DNA from: Campylobacterota bacterium
GTDB taxonomy: Bacteria > Campylobacterota > Campylobacteria > Campylobacterales > Sulfurimonadaceae
Assembly: GCA_023379705.1 (NCBI GenBank)
Contig: JAMCPS010000059.1
Span: 1 to 42,090 of the forward strand
Length of the DNA stretch: 42,090 bases
Direction of reading: 5' to 3'
Shown here: one piece after another, positions 1 to 7,300 of the stretch
How positions within the stretch are numbered: position 1 is the first letter of the stretch
Layout of the letters: every line of letters starts with the position of its first letter
The notes under the pieces: model-generated
The model's database searches: none
Seen by the model: the letters and a program-made list of their open reading frames with translations, nothing else
Told to the model about the DNA's origin: nothing
Made by a program: the position numbers and the translations under genes

Positions 1-282
1 TTTCCAGATGGGGGAACCCATTTGAGTTGGCATATCATAGGTGTTGTAGATATCTTTGACGCCGATAGGAATAGCGTAAAGAGGATAGTCGGTTTGTGCA
101 TAGGTGTTGATTTTGGTAAGCTGAGCTTGTATCACCTCTTCATCAATAAATTCCCATGCATGTACGGTAGGATCAATCTCTCGTATTTGTTGCAAAGATG
201 CTTGTGCAATCTCTTGGGGTGTAATGGCTTTTGCTTCCAATTGCTCTAGCAATTGGGTTACAGTGAGATGGGTTAGGTTCAT
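1..282 (-). CDS. Amidase-signature family protein, N-terminal part (cut by window edge)
   Basis: The reverse strand read from the ATG at 280-282 stays open to the window edge, giving 94 codons. The end of this stretch reads PIGVKDIYNT followed by MPTQMGSP. This matches the region around the first catalytic lysine of the amidase-signature (GatA-like) family, whose members use a Ser-cisSer-Lys triad to hydrolyse amides; the two serines would lie beyond the window. The start codon overlaps the stop of the PseA-like gene in an ATGA arrangement, so the two are probably translationally coupled. Inference: it may supply ammonia to, or edit the product of, the neighbouring sugar amidotransferase. A true GatA subunit is less likely in this context, but only about a fifth of the protein is visible. 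Confidence 0.7.
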   Translation of the reverse strand, partial: MNLTHLTVTQLLEQLEAKAITPQEIAQASLQQIREIDPTVHAWEFIDEEVIQAQLTKINTYAQTDYPLYAIPIGVKDIYNTYDMPTQMGSPIWK

Positions 283-1382
283 AGGCTCTCTTTGAATTTG
301 CCTTGGCGCATTGCTTTGAGGACATTGGTGTATTCTTCTTCCGTGATGTTTGCCATATCTAGAAATTCATCAAGGTAGACCGGTCGTTGCTGATCGTATT
401 TTTTAGCGACTTCAAATCCCTCTTCGCGTGTGAGGAGACCTGCACGAACATCGGCGCTTGCCTGATCCGTTCCGCGTCCGAAACCGCGTTTAACAAATTT
501 CATATGGTCATGGAGTGTCTCAAATTTACACTCATTGCCTTTAAATCCTTTGTAATGTCCTGGACGGTGTTCTTCTTTCCAATCGTACTCTTTTTTGATG
601 AATTCCATTTGGCGCTCATCATCCCAAAAAAGGTAATCTCCAAGATGCAGACCCACCACGCCAACACGTTCAATATCTTCGTAACTTGGAAGTGCAAAAG
701 GGGCTAGATCTTTGCGTGTGATCTCTTCGTCGATCATCTGCTCAGGAAAAAGTTTCGCGGAAACTTTGGTGAAGTAGTCACGATCAAATTTTTGGACGTT
801 GTCTTTGAAATCGGCACGACCGCTGCTTTCACAAACGGATTCTCCCCAAATGAGAAGCGGGATATTGTATTTGACGGCAATTTGCAAAGGAAAAGCCCCG
901 ACGCCGGCGTGACAATGCCAACAGGAATCGCCAATTTTGTAAAAGGATTTTACAAACAGTTTTTTAACAAGTGCTTTGTTGGGGGTGAACATAATATGGT
1001 CGATTTCGAGTTTTTCGAGAGCATTGTCAAGGTTGTATTTACCCGTTTCAGAATACCAATTATGATTAAAGGTTACTGCCAGGGGTTTCATCCCGTATAC
1101 TTTTTTAAGGACGTGAAGCTGAAATACGCTGTCTTTTCCTCCGCTTATGGGGATGATGCAGTCATAATTGTCTCCCGCTTTTTTCTTGTAACTTTCGAGA
1201 GTTTCGCGTAAAACAGCTTCGCTTTTTTTCCAGTTAATACGCATTTTTTGCTCTTGCGCACGGCAGGCTAAACAGATGCCCAGTTCATCAAACTGCATAC
1301 CTTCGTTTGAGCTTGGCATGCAGCAGCGCATACAATATTGTAAATACTCTTTGTAAAGAGGTTTCCCGTAATCGCCTGTCAT
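279..1382 (-). CDS. pseA: N-acetyl sugar amidotransferase, PseA/WbpG-like
   Basis: This 367-residue protein belongs to the PP-loop ATP pyrophosphatase sugar amidotransferases. These convert an acetamido group on a nonulosonic acid or related sugar to acetamidino, as Campylobacter PseA does. The visible signs are an N-terminal cysteine cluster (CMRCCMPS near residue 17 and CLAC near residue 37), probably metal binding, and the PP-loop PISGGKDS near residue 79. The length is close to that of Campylobacter PseA. Its ATG overlaps the stop of the upstream GNAT gene by 4 nt, and its stop overlaps the start of the amidase gene. The family call is firm. The exact substrate, a pseudaminic acid derivative, is inferred from the locus. 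Confidence 0.85.
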   Translation of the reverse strand: MTGDYGKPLYKEYLQYCMRCCMPSSNEGMQFDELGICLACRAQEQKMRINWKKSEAVLRETLESYKKKAGDNYDCIIPISGGKDSVFQLHVLKKVYGMKPLAVTFNHNWYSETGKYNLDNALEKLEIDHIMFTPNKALVKKLFVKSFYKIGDSCWHCHAGVGAFPLQIAVKYNIPLLIWGESVCESSGRADFKDNVQKFDRDYFTKVSAKLFPEQMIDEEITRKDLAPFALPSYEDIERVGVVGLHLGDYLFWDDERQMEFIKKEYDWKEEHRPGHYKGFKGNECKFETLHDHMKFVKRGFGRGTDQASADVRAGLLTREEGFEVAKKYDQQRPVYLDEFLDMANITEEEYTNVLKAMRQGKFKESL

Positions 1383-1921
1383 TTTTGACCTTTTAAAAAA
1401 TCGTTATAAAGTAATCCGTATTCCACTATATCGGCAAATTCACCATTTTTGAAAATGGCATCCCGTCGTTTTCCTTCTTGTGTGAATCCCAGCTTAAGTG
1501 CAAGTTTTTGCATTCCGACATTGTCAGTATGCGTTCCGCAATGGATTCGATGCAGCTTCAAGGTATGAAAAGCGTAATCAAGTAAAAGTTTCCCTGCTTC
1601 ATATCCGATCCCTTTTCCGTAAGCGGAAGGGTCTCCAATCAAAATTGCAAACTCAGCACTGCGGTTTTTGAGTGAAATTTGTTGTAAAGAGAGGTTTCCA
1701 ATGTGCTGATTGTTTTCTTTTAAACAGATGGCAAAAACAGTGTAGGCTGGATTATCGCTCACGCTGGCAATATAGCTTTGTGCCATTTCAGTGGTGTAGA
1801 GGTGTTCTCCATGGGAGTTATAGCGGCATACTTCGGGATTGTTTAGCCAAGAAGGATAGTCTCCATGGGCATCTCTCTTTTCCAGTGGGCGTAAATACAG
1901 ACGTTCACCCTGAATTTTCAC
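1379..1921 (-). CDS. GNAT-family N-acetyltransferase, RimJ/RimL-like
   Basis: This 180-residue protein has the acetyltransferase_3 (RimJ/RimL) layout. It opens with GERLYLRPLEKRD, has a central beta-strand and an acetyl-CoA loop reading GKGIGYEAGKLLL, and ends with NVGMQKLALKLGF, the typical C-terminal asparagine helix. It lies between the DegT-type aminotransferase and the PseA-like gene with 4-nt overlaps on both sides. Family members acetylate amino groups of proteins or amino-sugars. Here the natural substrate would be the amine created by the upstream aminotransferase, which is an inference. It is distinct from PseH encoded further upstream, so the locus contains two sugar-type acetyltransferases. 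Confidence 0.8.
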   Translation of the reverse strand: MKIQGERLYLRPLEKRDAHGDYPSWLNNPEVCRYNSHGEHLYTTEMAQSYIASVSDNPAYTVFAICLKENNQHIGNLSLQQISLKNRSAEFAILIGDPSAYGKGIGYEAGKLLLDYAFHTLKLHRIHCGTHTDNVGMQKLALKLGFTQEGKRRDAIFKNGEFADIVEYGLLYNDFLKGQK

Positions 1922-3216
1922 AACAATTCCTCACGATTTTTCCACACTTTCTCAAATGCATGCACGACATCGTTCATATCGGCTTTGGTCATTCCCGGAC
2001 GCATAAACTCATGGGTTACTAGACGGTTATAATGCATATCCTCTGTTACTGGGCAAAGCCCTTTTGGATAGGTGACGTCACTGAGGGTAAACGGATAGCC
2101 ATCGCGTCCAAAGGCAATGCGTTCTTGATACAGCGGTTGGAGATACAGCGGTTTGACATAACCGTAACTCAATAGCACTGCAGATTCCTCACGTAATAGA
2201 GTCGGGGGAAGTTCAGCTTTGACAGCATCGATAAAACGGTTACGGTGCATGCCAGCTGTTTTTTCATCAAACTGGAGAGGATGGACGTAAAACGCGTGTT
2301 TGGAAGATGGGCGAATTTTAGTCGGAAGAATACAAGGAATTTGGGCTAATTTCTCGTTGAGGCAGTGGGTATTGGCTAACCGCTGTGTTAGTAAATCGGG
2401 AAGCTTTTTAAGCTGTTCTCTGGCAATAGCCGCTTCGATCTCTGTCATACGGTAGTTAAATCCCACCATGTTGATGAGTTCGCTTTTGTCTTCGATCCCT
2501 TTGGCAGAGAGGACCGCTTCGGCATGGTTACGGATGAGACGCAGTTTGTGAGCGAGAGCGTCATTATCGGTGACGATAATTCCCCCCTCACCGCTGTGAA
2601 TGTGTTTATGATAGTTGAGTGAATAAATCCCAATGTCTCCCAGTGTTCCCGCAAATTTACCGTCTAACATTGCTCCGGGAGCTTGTGCGGCATCCTCGAT
2701 CACAAAGAGGTTGTGCTTTTTCGCGAGGGCATTGATGGCATCACGATCATAAGGCTGTCCGAAGATATCGACGACAATAATCGCTTTGGTGCAAGGGGTG
2801 ATTTTAGACTCGATGCTGTTGACATCGAGGCAGTAATACTCTTCTTCGATATCGGCAAAGACAGGGATAGCACCATACACGAGAGCCGCGGTTGCAGAAG
2901 CACTCATTGTGTAGGCTGAGACAATCACTTCATCCCCAGGGCTGATACCGCATGCACCTACCGCAGCATAAAGGCCTGATGTAGCCGAATTGACGCTGAT
3001 GGCGTGTTTGACACCGAAATATTCACCCCATTCACGCTCAAGTGCGCGCACTTCAGGCCCACCGTAAAAATCGTCGTGCCATGTTCCCAGATAGGTGGAA
3101 AGTTTACCGCTGCGCAAAACGCGTAAAACGGCCTCTTCTTCTTCTGCCCCAATGGTATTATACGCAGGAAAAGGAGCGGTACGAAGTTTGTCACCGCCGT
3201 TGATAGCAAGTATCAT
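1918..3216 (-). CDS. DegT/DnrJ/EryC1-family aminotransferase, second of the locus
   Basis: A PLP-dependent sugar aminotransferase of 432 residues counted from the ATG at 3214-3216. A longer reading from 3291 exists, but the extra 25 residues are the reverse-frame shadow of the upstream gene's end. The chosen start gives a 4-nt ATGA overlap with the copied oxidoreductase end. Visible signs are SVNSATSGLYA near residue 74, the PLP-contacting IEDAAQAPG near 173, and the Schiff-base lysine in YHKHIHSGEGG (K204). The protein is longer than PseC (375 residues) and clearly diverged from it. With the adjacent oxidoreductase it could oxidise and then transaminate a sugar carbon. Its start region was duplicated by the 649-bp tandem repeat, but the gene itself is intact. 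Confidence 0.85.
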   Translation of the reverse strand: MILAINGGDKLRTAPFPAYNTIGAEEEEAVLRVLRSGKLSTYLGTWHDDFYGGPEVRALEREWGEYFGVKHAISVNSATSGLYAAVGACGISPGDEVIVSAYTMSASATAALVYGAIPVFADIEEEYYCLDVNSIESKITPCTKAIIVVDIFGQPYDRDAINALAKKHNLFVIEDAAQAPGAMLDGKFAGTLGDIGIYSLNYHKHIHSGEGGIIVTDNDALAHKLRLIRNHAEAVLSAKGIEDKSELINMVGFNYRMTEIEAAIAREQLKKLPDLLTQRLANTHCLNEKLAQIPCILPTKIRPSSKHAFYVHPLQFDEKTAGMHRNRFIDAVKAELPPTLLREESAVLLSYGYVKPLYLQPLYQERIAFGRDGYPFTLSDVTYPKGLCPVTEDMHYNRLVTHEFMRPGMTKADMNDVVHAFEKVWKNREELL

Positions 3217-3838
3217 GATGGGTACACCTTTGCAAAAGTTTGAAAAATGTATTCGTGAATTTGGAGATGTTCTTTGAAAATTTGACTGCACGTTTCAGGG
3301 CTTTCACGAAGCAAAAATTCAAGAGAGTCAAGTGCGTAATGTGAGAGGTTAGTCATAATCGTTTCCCGTAGGGTAAGGGTGAAATACCCTTCATAAGTGG
3401 GTGAGGGGATTTTAGAATAAATTTCGATTTTATCGCCTCCCTCGAGAATCTTGATGACGCCTGTTTCGAACCATAGGGTAAGTTCAAACAAGGAATAAGC
3501 AGAAGTCCCAAGAACCGATATGGTTCCATCACCACGTTCAAGCGAAATGCCAAATTCTCCGCACAAATCACCATGGCAATGGGACGCTCGACAGGGTTTA
3601 ATGGCGGTTAGATTTCCTAAAAAATGGCTCAGGACACCCATGAGGTGAGAACCGTTGTGGAGCAATCCTTTCGTGCATACCCCTTGAAATCCAAGGGATT
3701 TTCCAAACTCTTGACCATGAATTCGTGAGGAAAGGGCAATAAACGACGGATTGTATCGGCGCATGAGGTGGATAAGTATTTTTTTATTCGTACGCTGAAG
3801 TTGTGAGGAGAGGGAATGAAACTCTTCCTTGGTGGCAA
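3190..3838. repeat. 649-bp exact tandem repeat, copy 1
   Basis: Every base from 3190 to 3838 equals the base 649 positions further on. Identity stops sharply at both edges (3189 differs from 3838; 3839 differs from 4488), so no flanking microhomology is visible. The unit carries the last 207 codons of the Gfo/Idh/MocA oxidoreductase and the first nine codons of the aminotransferase. Because 649 is not a multiple of three, reading across the joint shifts frame. Perfect identity means either a very recent duplication or an assembly artefact. Confidence 0.97.
3213..3838 (-). pseudogene. Headless duplicate of the Gfo/Idh/MocA oxidoreductase
   Basis: This is an identical copy of codons 114-320 plus the stop of the intact oxidoreductase at 3862-4824. 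It lacks the N-terminal NAD(P)-binding Rossmann domain and the EKP motif. An internal ATG at 3762-3764 could start a 183-residue fragment, but a stable enzyme is unlikely. Ribosomes starting at the copied aminotransferase ATG (3865) would read 78 residues out of frame into this copy. The fragment separates the intact oxidoreductase from the intact aminotransferase, and its stop overlaps the real aminotransferase start. It is a by-product of the tandem duplication. Confidence 0.9.
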
Positions 3839-4487
3839 GTCACCGCCGTTGATAGCAAGTATCATGATGGGTACACCTTTGCAAAAGTTTGAAAAATGTA
3901 TTCGTGAATTTGGAGATGTTCTTTGAAAATTTGACTGCACGTTTCAGGGCTTTCACGAAGCAAAAATTCAAGAGAGTCAAGTGCGTAATGTGAGAGGTTA
4001 GTCATAATCGTTTCCCGTAGGGTAAGGGTGAAATACCCTTCATAAGTGGGTGAGGGGATTTTAGAATAAATTTCGATTTTATCGCCTCCCTCGAGAATCT
4101 TGATGACGCCTGTTTCGAACCATAGGGTAAGTTCAAACAAGGAATAAGCAGAAGTCCCAAGAACCGATATGGTTCCATCACCACGTTCAAGCGAAATGCC
4201 AAATTCTCCGCACAAATCACCATGGCAATGGGACGCTCGACAGGGTTTAATGGCGGTTAGATTTCCTAAAAAATGGCTCAGGACACCCATGAGGTGAGAA
4301 CCGTTGTGGAGCAATCCTTTCGTGCATACCCCTTGAAATCCAAGGGATTTTCCAAACTCTTGACCATGAATTCGTGAGGAAAGGGCAATAAACGACGGAT
4401 TGTATCGGCGCATGAGGTGGATAAGTATTTTTTTATTCGTACGCTGAAGTTGTGAGGAGAGGGAATGAAACTCTTCCTTGGTGGCAA
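3839..4487. repeat. 649-bp exact tandem repeat, copy 2
   Basis: This is the second unit of the direct tandem repeat and lies inside the intact oxidoreductase gene and the first codons of a copied aminotransferase start. I compared the two units line by line and saw no difference. The right edge falls within codon 113 of the oxidoreductase. Confidence 0.97.
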
Positions 4488-4824
4488 CGAGTGGTTTTTC
4501 ACAAAGGATATAGGAACAGTCAGGGCGTTGCAACAGTGCGGTTAAATCATGAAAATGGGCCGCCGTTGATGAGGAAATAGAAGCAATATCAAAGTGTTCA
4601 TCATGGCTGATCTCATCAACATTGGTATATTGACACACTTCTCCCCATCGCTCCATAAAAGCGAAGACATTAAGCTCAGAGGGCTCGCAAATGGCACTTA
4701 GCTGTGTACGTGGATGTTTGGAGTAGGCATGTGCGTGACTGGCAATGGAGGCAGAACTCTGAGAGTCAATGAGACCGCCAATGCTTCCTGCGCCGATAAT
4801 AAGTGCTTTGAGCGGTTCGCCCAT
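3862..4824 (-). CDS. Gfo/Idh/MocA-family NAD(P)-dependent sugar oxidoreductase
   Basis: A 320-residue protein with the family layout: an N-terminal Rossmann fold with GAGSIGG at residues 11-17, then CEKPL at 108-112 (the conserved EKP of the Gfo/Idh/MocA family), then an alpha/beta substrate domain. These enzymes oxidise or reduce a hydroxyl or keto group on nucleotide-activated or free sugars. Campylobacter legionaminic/flagellin glycan loci carry a comparable oxidoreductase (PtmF). The gene abuts the upstream 331-residue gene with no spacing. Its 3' two-thirds is duplicated downstream. The family is sure. The substrate is unknown, though pairing with the DegT-type aminotransferase suggests that it makes the keto-sugar to be aminated. 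Confidence 0.85.
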   Translation of the reverse strand: MGEPLKALIIGAGSIGGLIDSQSSASIASHAHAYSKHPRTQLSAICEPSELNVFAFMERWGEVCQYTNVDEISHDEHFDIASISSSTAAHFHDLTALLQRPDCSYILCEKPLVATKEEFHSLSSQLQRTNKKILIHLMRRYNPSFIALSSRIHGQEFGKSLGFQGVCTKGLLHNGSHLMGVLSHFLGNLTAIKPCRASHCHGDLCGEFGISLERGDGTISVLGTSAYSLFELTLWFETGVIKILEGGDKIEIYSKIPSPTYEGYFTLTLRETIMTNLSHYALDSLEFLLRESPETCSQIFKEHLQIHEYIFQTFAKVYPS

Positions 4825-5820
4825 TTAGGTGCCTTTGGTCAGTGTTTCCAAAAATAAAGCAAAATCTATGCCGAAACTTTCCAGAGAAAGTGCAATGGGG
4901 GATAAGTGAGAAGGCTTGAGAGCCTTAAGTGTTCGAAGCTGTTGGGAAGAGGGGATTGGGAGTAAAAAACTTCTGTTAGAACTTGGGAGATAGGAAATGA
5001 CACTTTTACCCATGAGCGCTGCTGTGTAGAGCGCCATCGTATCAAATCCGAGGATGATTTTGGCACTTAGCAGCTGATGGGTGAGTTCAAACGTCTGGGC
5101 ATCGTTGATCTGTACCCGCACGTGTGGATATTTTTGGAGAATTTTTTTAAATCCGGATGATTTTTCGCTGGGATGCAGTCGGATGGTGATTCCTGCGCAT
5201 CCAAACCGCTCAAAATTTTTCAAAATATCCTCAAGTGCCGTGTATTGAGTAAATCCCCAATAATTTTCATCTCCATAGGTAGATTTGGCAACGGCATCGG
5301 TGGGTTCGCTCAAAAAGAGGAGGTTTTGCGTCTGAGCAATATTTTTAGATTTCGCTTCATGGATCAGTTTTTGGAGATAAAGGTTGGGAAGTGCTATGGG
5401 GTTAGGAAGATGAAAATCTAAAGCAAGCTGTAGCGCTTTCTCATCATGAACAGCAGTAAAATCTCCGCAATGTGTTTCCCATTTGTCATCAGGGTATCCA
5501 AACCGTTCACGATAATTGCTCCAATGATCCAGAAATGCGACGGTTGGGATACCGTGCTCTTTACAGTAGGTGATATAAGGACGCTCTACTTTTTCTTGCC
5601 ATCCCGTACCAAAAAACAAAGCATCAGGTTTGAACACCTCTAGCTGTTGTACCGCATTATCGAGGGGAATAAAGGGGAGGGAATTACGTTCGCAAATAAG
5701 CGCCATTGGACTTTTGGGATGGGCAAAAATTTGCCATATCACCTTATTTCGATGTTGGTCGATCATAGCGCAAAGCAGTTGCGAACACCCTGCATCGTAT
5801 GAAACGACGGCAATGGTCAT
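4825..5820 (-). CDS. Predicted GT-B-like protein of the pseudaminic acid locus, function unknown
   Basis: A 331-residue protein I cannot assign to a named family. The N-terminal half reads like a nucleotide-binding half-domain (AVVSYDAG near residue 4, then DALFFGTGW near 66). The C-terminal half contains TIRLHPSE (near 212) and FDTMALYTAALMGKSV (near 260), a pattern seen in sialyltransferase-like and CDP-glycerol-transferase-like GT-B folds. There is no signal peptide or membrane segment, so it is probably cytoplasmic. Its ATG overlaps the pseI stop by 4 nt and its stop abuts the oxidoreductase start. No Maf-type flagellin glycosyltransferase is visible in the window, so a nonulosonate transferase role is an attractive but unproven idea. 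Confidence 0.5.
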   Translation of the reverse strand: MTIAVVSYDAGCSQLLCAMIDQHRNKVIWQIFAHPKSPMALICERNSLPFIPLDNAVQQLEVFKPDALFFGTGWQEKVERPYITYCKEHGIPTVAFLDHWSNYRERFGYPDDKWETHCGDFTAVHDEKALQLALDFHLPNPIALPNLYLQKLIHEAKSKNIAQTQNLLFLSEPTDAVAKSTYGDENYWGFTQYTALEDILKNFERFGCAGITIRLHPSEKSSGFKKILQKYPHVRVQINDAQTFELTHQLLSAKIILGFDTMALYTAALMGKSVISYLPSSNRSFLLPIPSSQQLRTLKALKPSHLSPIALSLESFGIDFALFLETLTKGT

Positions 5821-6851
5821 TGTATCAATTCCCAGGCAAGCGGAGTCCCTTTGGAAACACTTTTTTTAAATGTTTTCCCTAAAACTTCTTTGAGATATTT
5901 AGGAGCCATTCCAAATCCTGGACGAACCGAACGGACATTTTGTGCGGTTAGGATTTCACCCGCTTTAACATCTTGGGCGATGAAAAGACTGCGAGAAAAT
6001 TCGCGTGATTTTAGGCTTTTAGCACTCAGATCATAAGTTACTTTTCCCATCAGTTTTTCGGTATCGCGTACGGCGTCGACCATTACTTTAAACTCTTGCG
6101 GTTCAAGGCTAAATTCACTGTCGGCTCCCCCCATAGAACGGCTGAGAATGAAATGTTTTTCAATGACACGAGCGCCTAATGCGACAGCGGCAATGGGAGC
6201 ACTGAGACTCATGGTGTGATCAGAGAGTCCTATAGTGACGTCGAAACGCTCAATCATATCAGGAATCGTCAGGAGATTCATCTCTTCGAGTGCGGCGGGG
6301 TAAGCAGAGGTACATTTGAGTAACGTGATGTCATTGTTCCCTACACGTCGGCAGGCGTTTAATGCCTCTTGAATATCGTCGAGTGTTGCTATTCCAGTAG
6401 AGATAATGATGGGTTTGCCTTTGGCTGCGGTGTATTCGATGAGGGGAATATCGGTGATCTCAAAACTGGCGATTTTGTAGGCGGGAACATTCAGATTTTC
6501 GAGAAAATCAACGGCAGTGGGATCGAAGGGAGACGAGAAAGCTTCCATTCCCAAACGTTTGGCATGATTAAGAAGTGCTTCGTGCCACTCCCAGGGGGTC
6601 ATCGCTTCGGCATAGAGATCGTAAAATTTGCGTTTGTCCCAAAGGGTACCTTGGGATATAGTAAACATGTCACTGTCACAATCGAGTGTGATGGTATCAG
6701 GAGTATAGGTTTGCAGCTTGATGGCATCGGCACCGGAGACGCTCATTGCAGTGATGGTATCCAATGCTACTTGAAGTGAGCCGTTATGATTGGCGGAGAG
6801 CTCAGCGATGATAAAAACGTTTTGGTTCAGGTTGTGCTTGCCGATGATCAT
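5817..6851 (-). CDS. pseI: Pseudaminic acid synthase PseI
   Basis: A NeuB-family enzyme of 344 residues. It condenses the 6-deoxy-2,4-diacetamido-altrose made by PseG with phosphoenolpyruvate to give pseudaminic acid in the cytoplasm. Visible are IIAELSANHNGS near residue 14, the TIM-barrel motifs IKLQTYTPDT and FSSPFDPTAVDFL, GLSDHT near 214, EKHF near 243, and a C-terminal SAF (antifreeze-like) domain from about 285 containing RPGFGMAPKYL. Length and motifs fit PseI better than NeuB or LegI. It overlaps both pseH and the downstream gene by 4 nt, consistent with one coupled transcript. Confidence 0.93.
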   Translation of the reverse strand: MIIGKHNLNQNVFIIAELSANHNGSLQVALDTITAMSVSGADAIKLQTYTPDTITLDCDSDMFTISQGTLWDKRKFYDLYAEAMTPWEWHEALLNHAKRLGMEAFSSPFDPTAVDFLENLNVPAYKIASFEITDIPLIEYTAAKGKPIIISTGIATLDDIQEALNACRRVGNNDITLLKCTSAYPAALEEMNLLTIPDMIERFDVTIGLSDHTMSLSAPIAAVALGARVIEKHFILSRSMGGADSEFSLEPQEFKVMVDAVRDTEKLMGKVTYDLSAKSLKSREFSRSLFIAQDVKAGEILTAQNVRSVRPGFGMAPKYLKEVLGKTFKKSVSKGTPLAWELIQ

Positions 6852-7300
6852 AGTATCCGCTCCAAAGTTATCATTTTTTTATGCGTGTGTTTGGTTTGGA
6901 TAAAATCAAATTTTTGATACAAACGCAAGGCTCTGACATTGTTAACAAACACATTGGCAATAAGTTTGGAGAGTCCCAGAGTCGATGCCTGATCGATCAA
7001 TGCGTTCATGAGAACATGTCCAACCCCTCGCATATCCGGATGGGCATAAATTCCGAGTTCTGCCGACTCTTTGGTGATGTTCGTTAAATTGATAACCCCC
7101 AGATAGTCAGATTCTTTTTGGAGTAAAAAGTAGCACTTTTCTGTTGATAAACGGAGCTGGTCGATAAAGTTCAAATGATCCTCTAATGAAATTTCATTGT
7201 TGTTTATCATCCATTTTCGGACACTGGGATGATTGCGCCAGCTGAGAATGAGCTCTTTTTGGGACAGGTTAAGCGTGGTAAAATTGAGCAATTGAATCAC
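6848..7300 (-). CDS. pseH: PseH, UDP-4-amino-4,6-dideoxy-AltNAc N-acetyltransferase
   Basis: A 150-residue GNAT enzyme that acetylates the 4-amino group produced by PseC. The protein has the early SWRNHPSVRKWM, a central acetyl-CoA site around HPDMRGVGHVLMNALI (near residue 92), and NNVRALRLYQKFDF near 119. These features and its place between pseG and pseI identify it. The start at 7300 lies 32 nt inside the end of pseG, an unusually long overlap for this locus, and it gives the complete N-terminal strand. The later start choices are poorer. Confidence 0.9.
   Translation of the reverse strand: MIQLLNFTTLNLSQKELILSWRNHPSVRKWMINNNEISLEDHLNFIDQLRLSTEKCYFLLQKESDYLGVINLTNITKESAELGIYAHPDMRGVGHVLMNALIDQASTLGLSKLIANVFVNNVRALRLYQKFDFIQTKHTHKKMITLERIL

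Noticed and set aside
387-1211. Open frames on the plus strand opposite the pseA-like gene
   Set aside because: They mirror the strongly supported minus-strand gene, have no ribosome sites and show no protein-family features.
3629-3940. A 103-residue reading that starts like the aminotransferase
   Set aside because: It is a product of the tandem duplication: the copied start runs out of frame into the oxidoreductase copy. It is not a gene.
3190-4487. An insertion sequence or transposon at the duplication
   Set aside because: There is no transposase, no terminal inverted repeats and no target-site duplication; it is a plain direct tandem repeat of gene sequence.
1918-5820. A legionaminic acid pathway
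   Set aside because: No second dehydratase, NeuB-type synthase, hydrolase or cytidylyltransferase is present, so only tailoring enzymes can be claimed.
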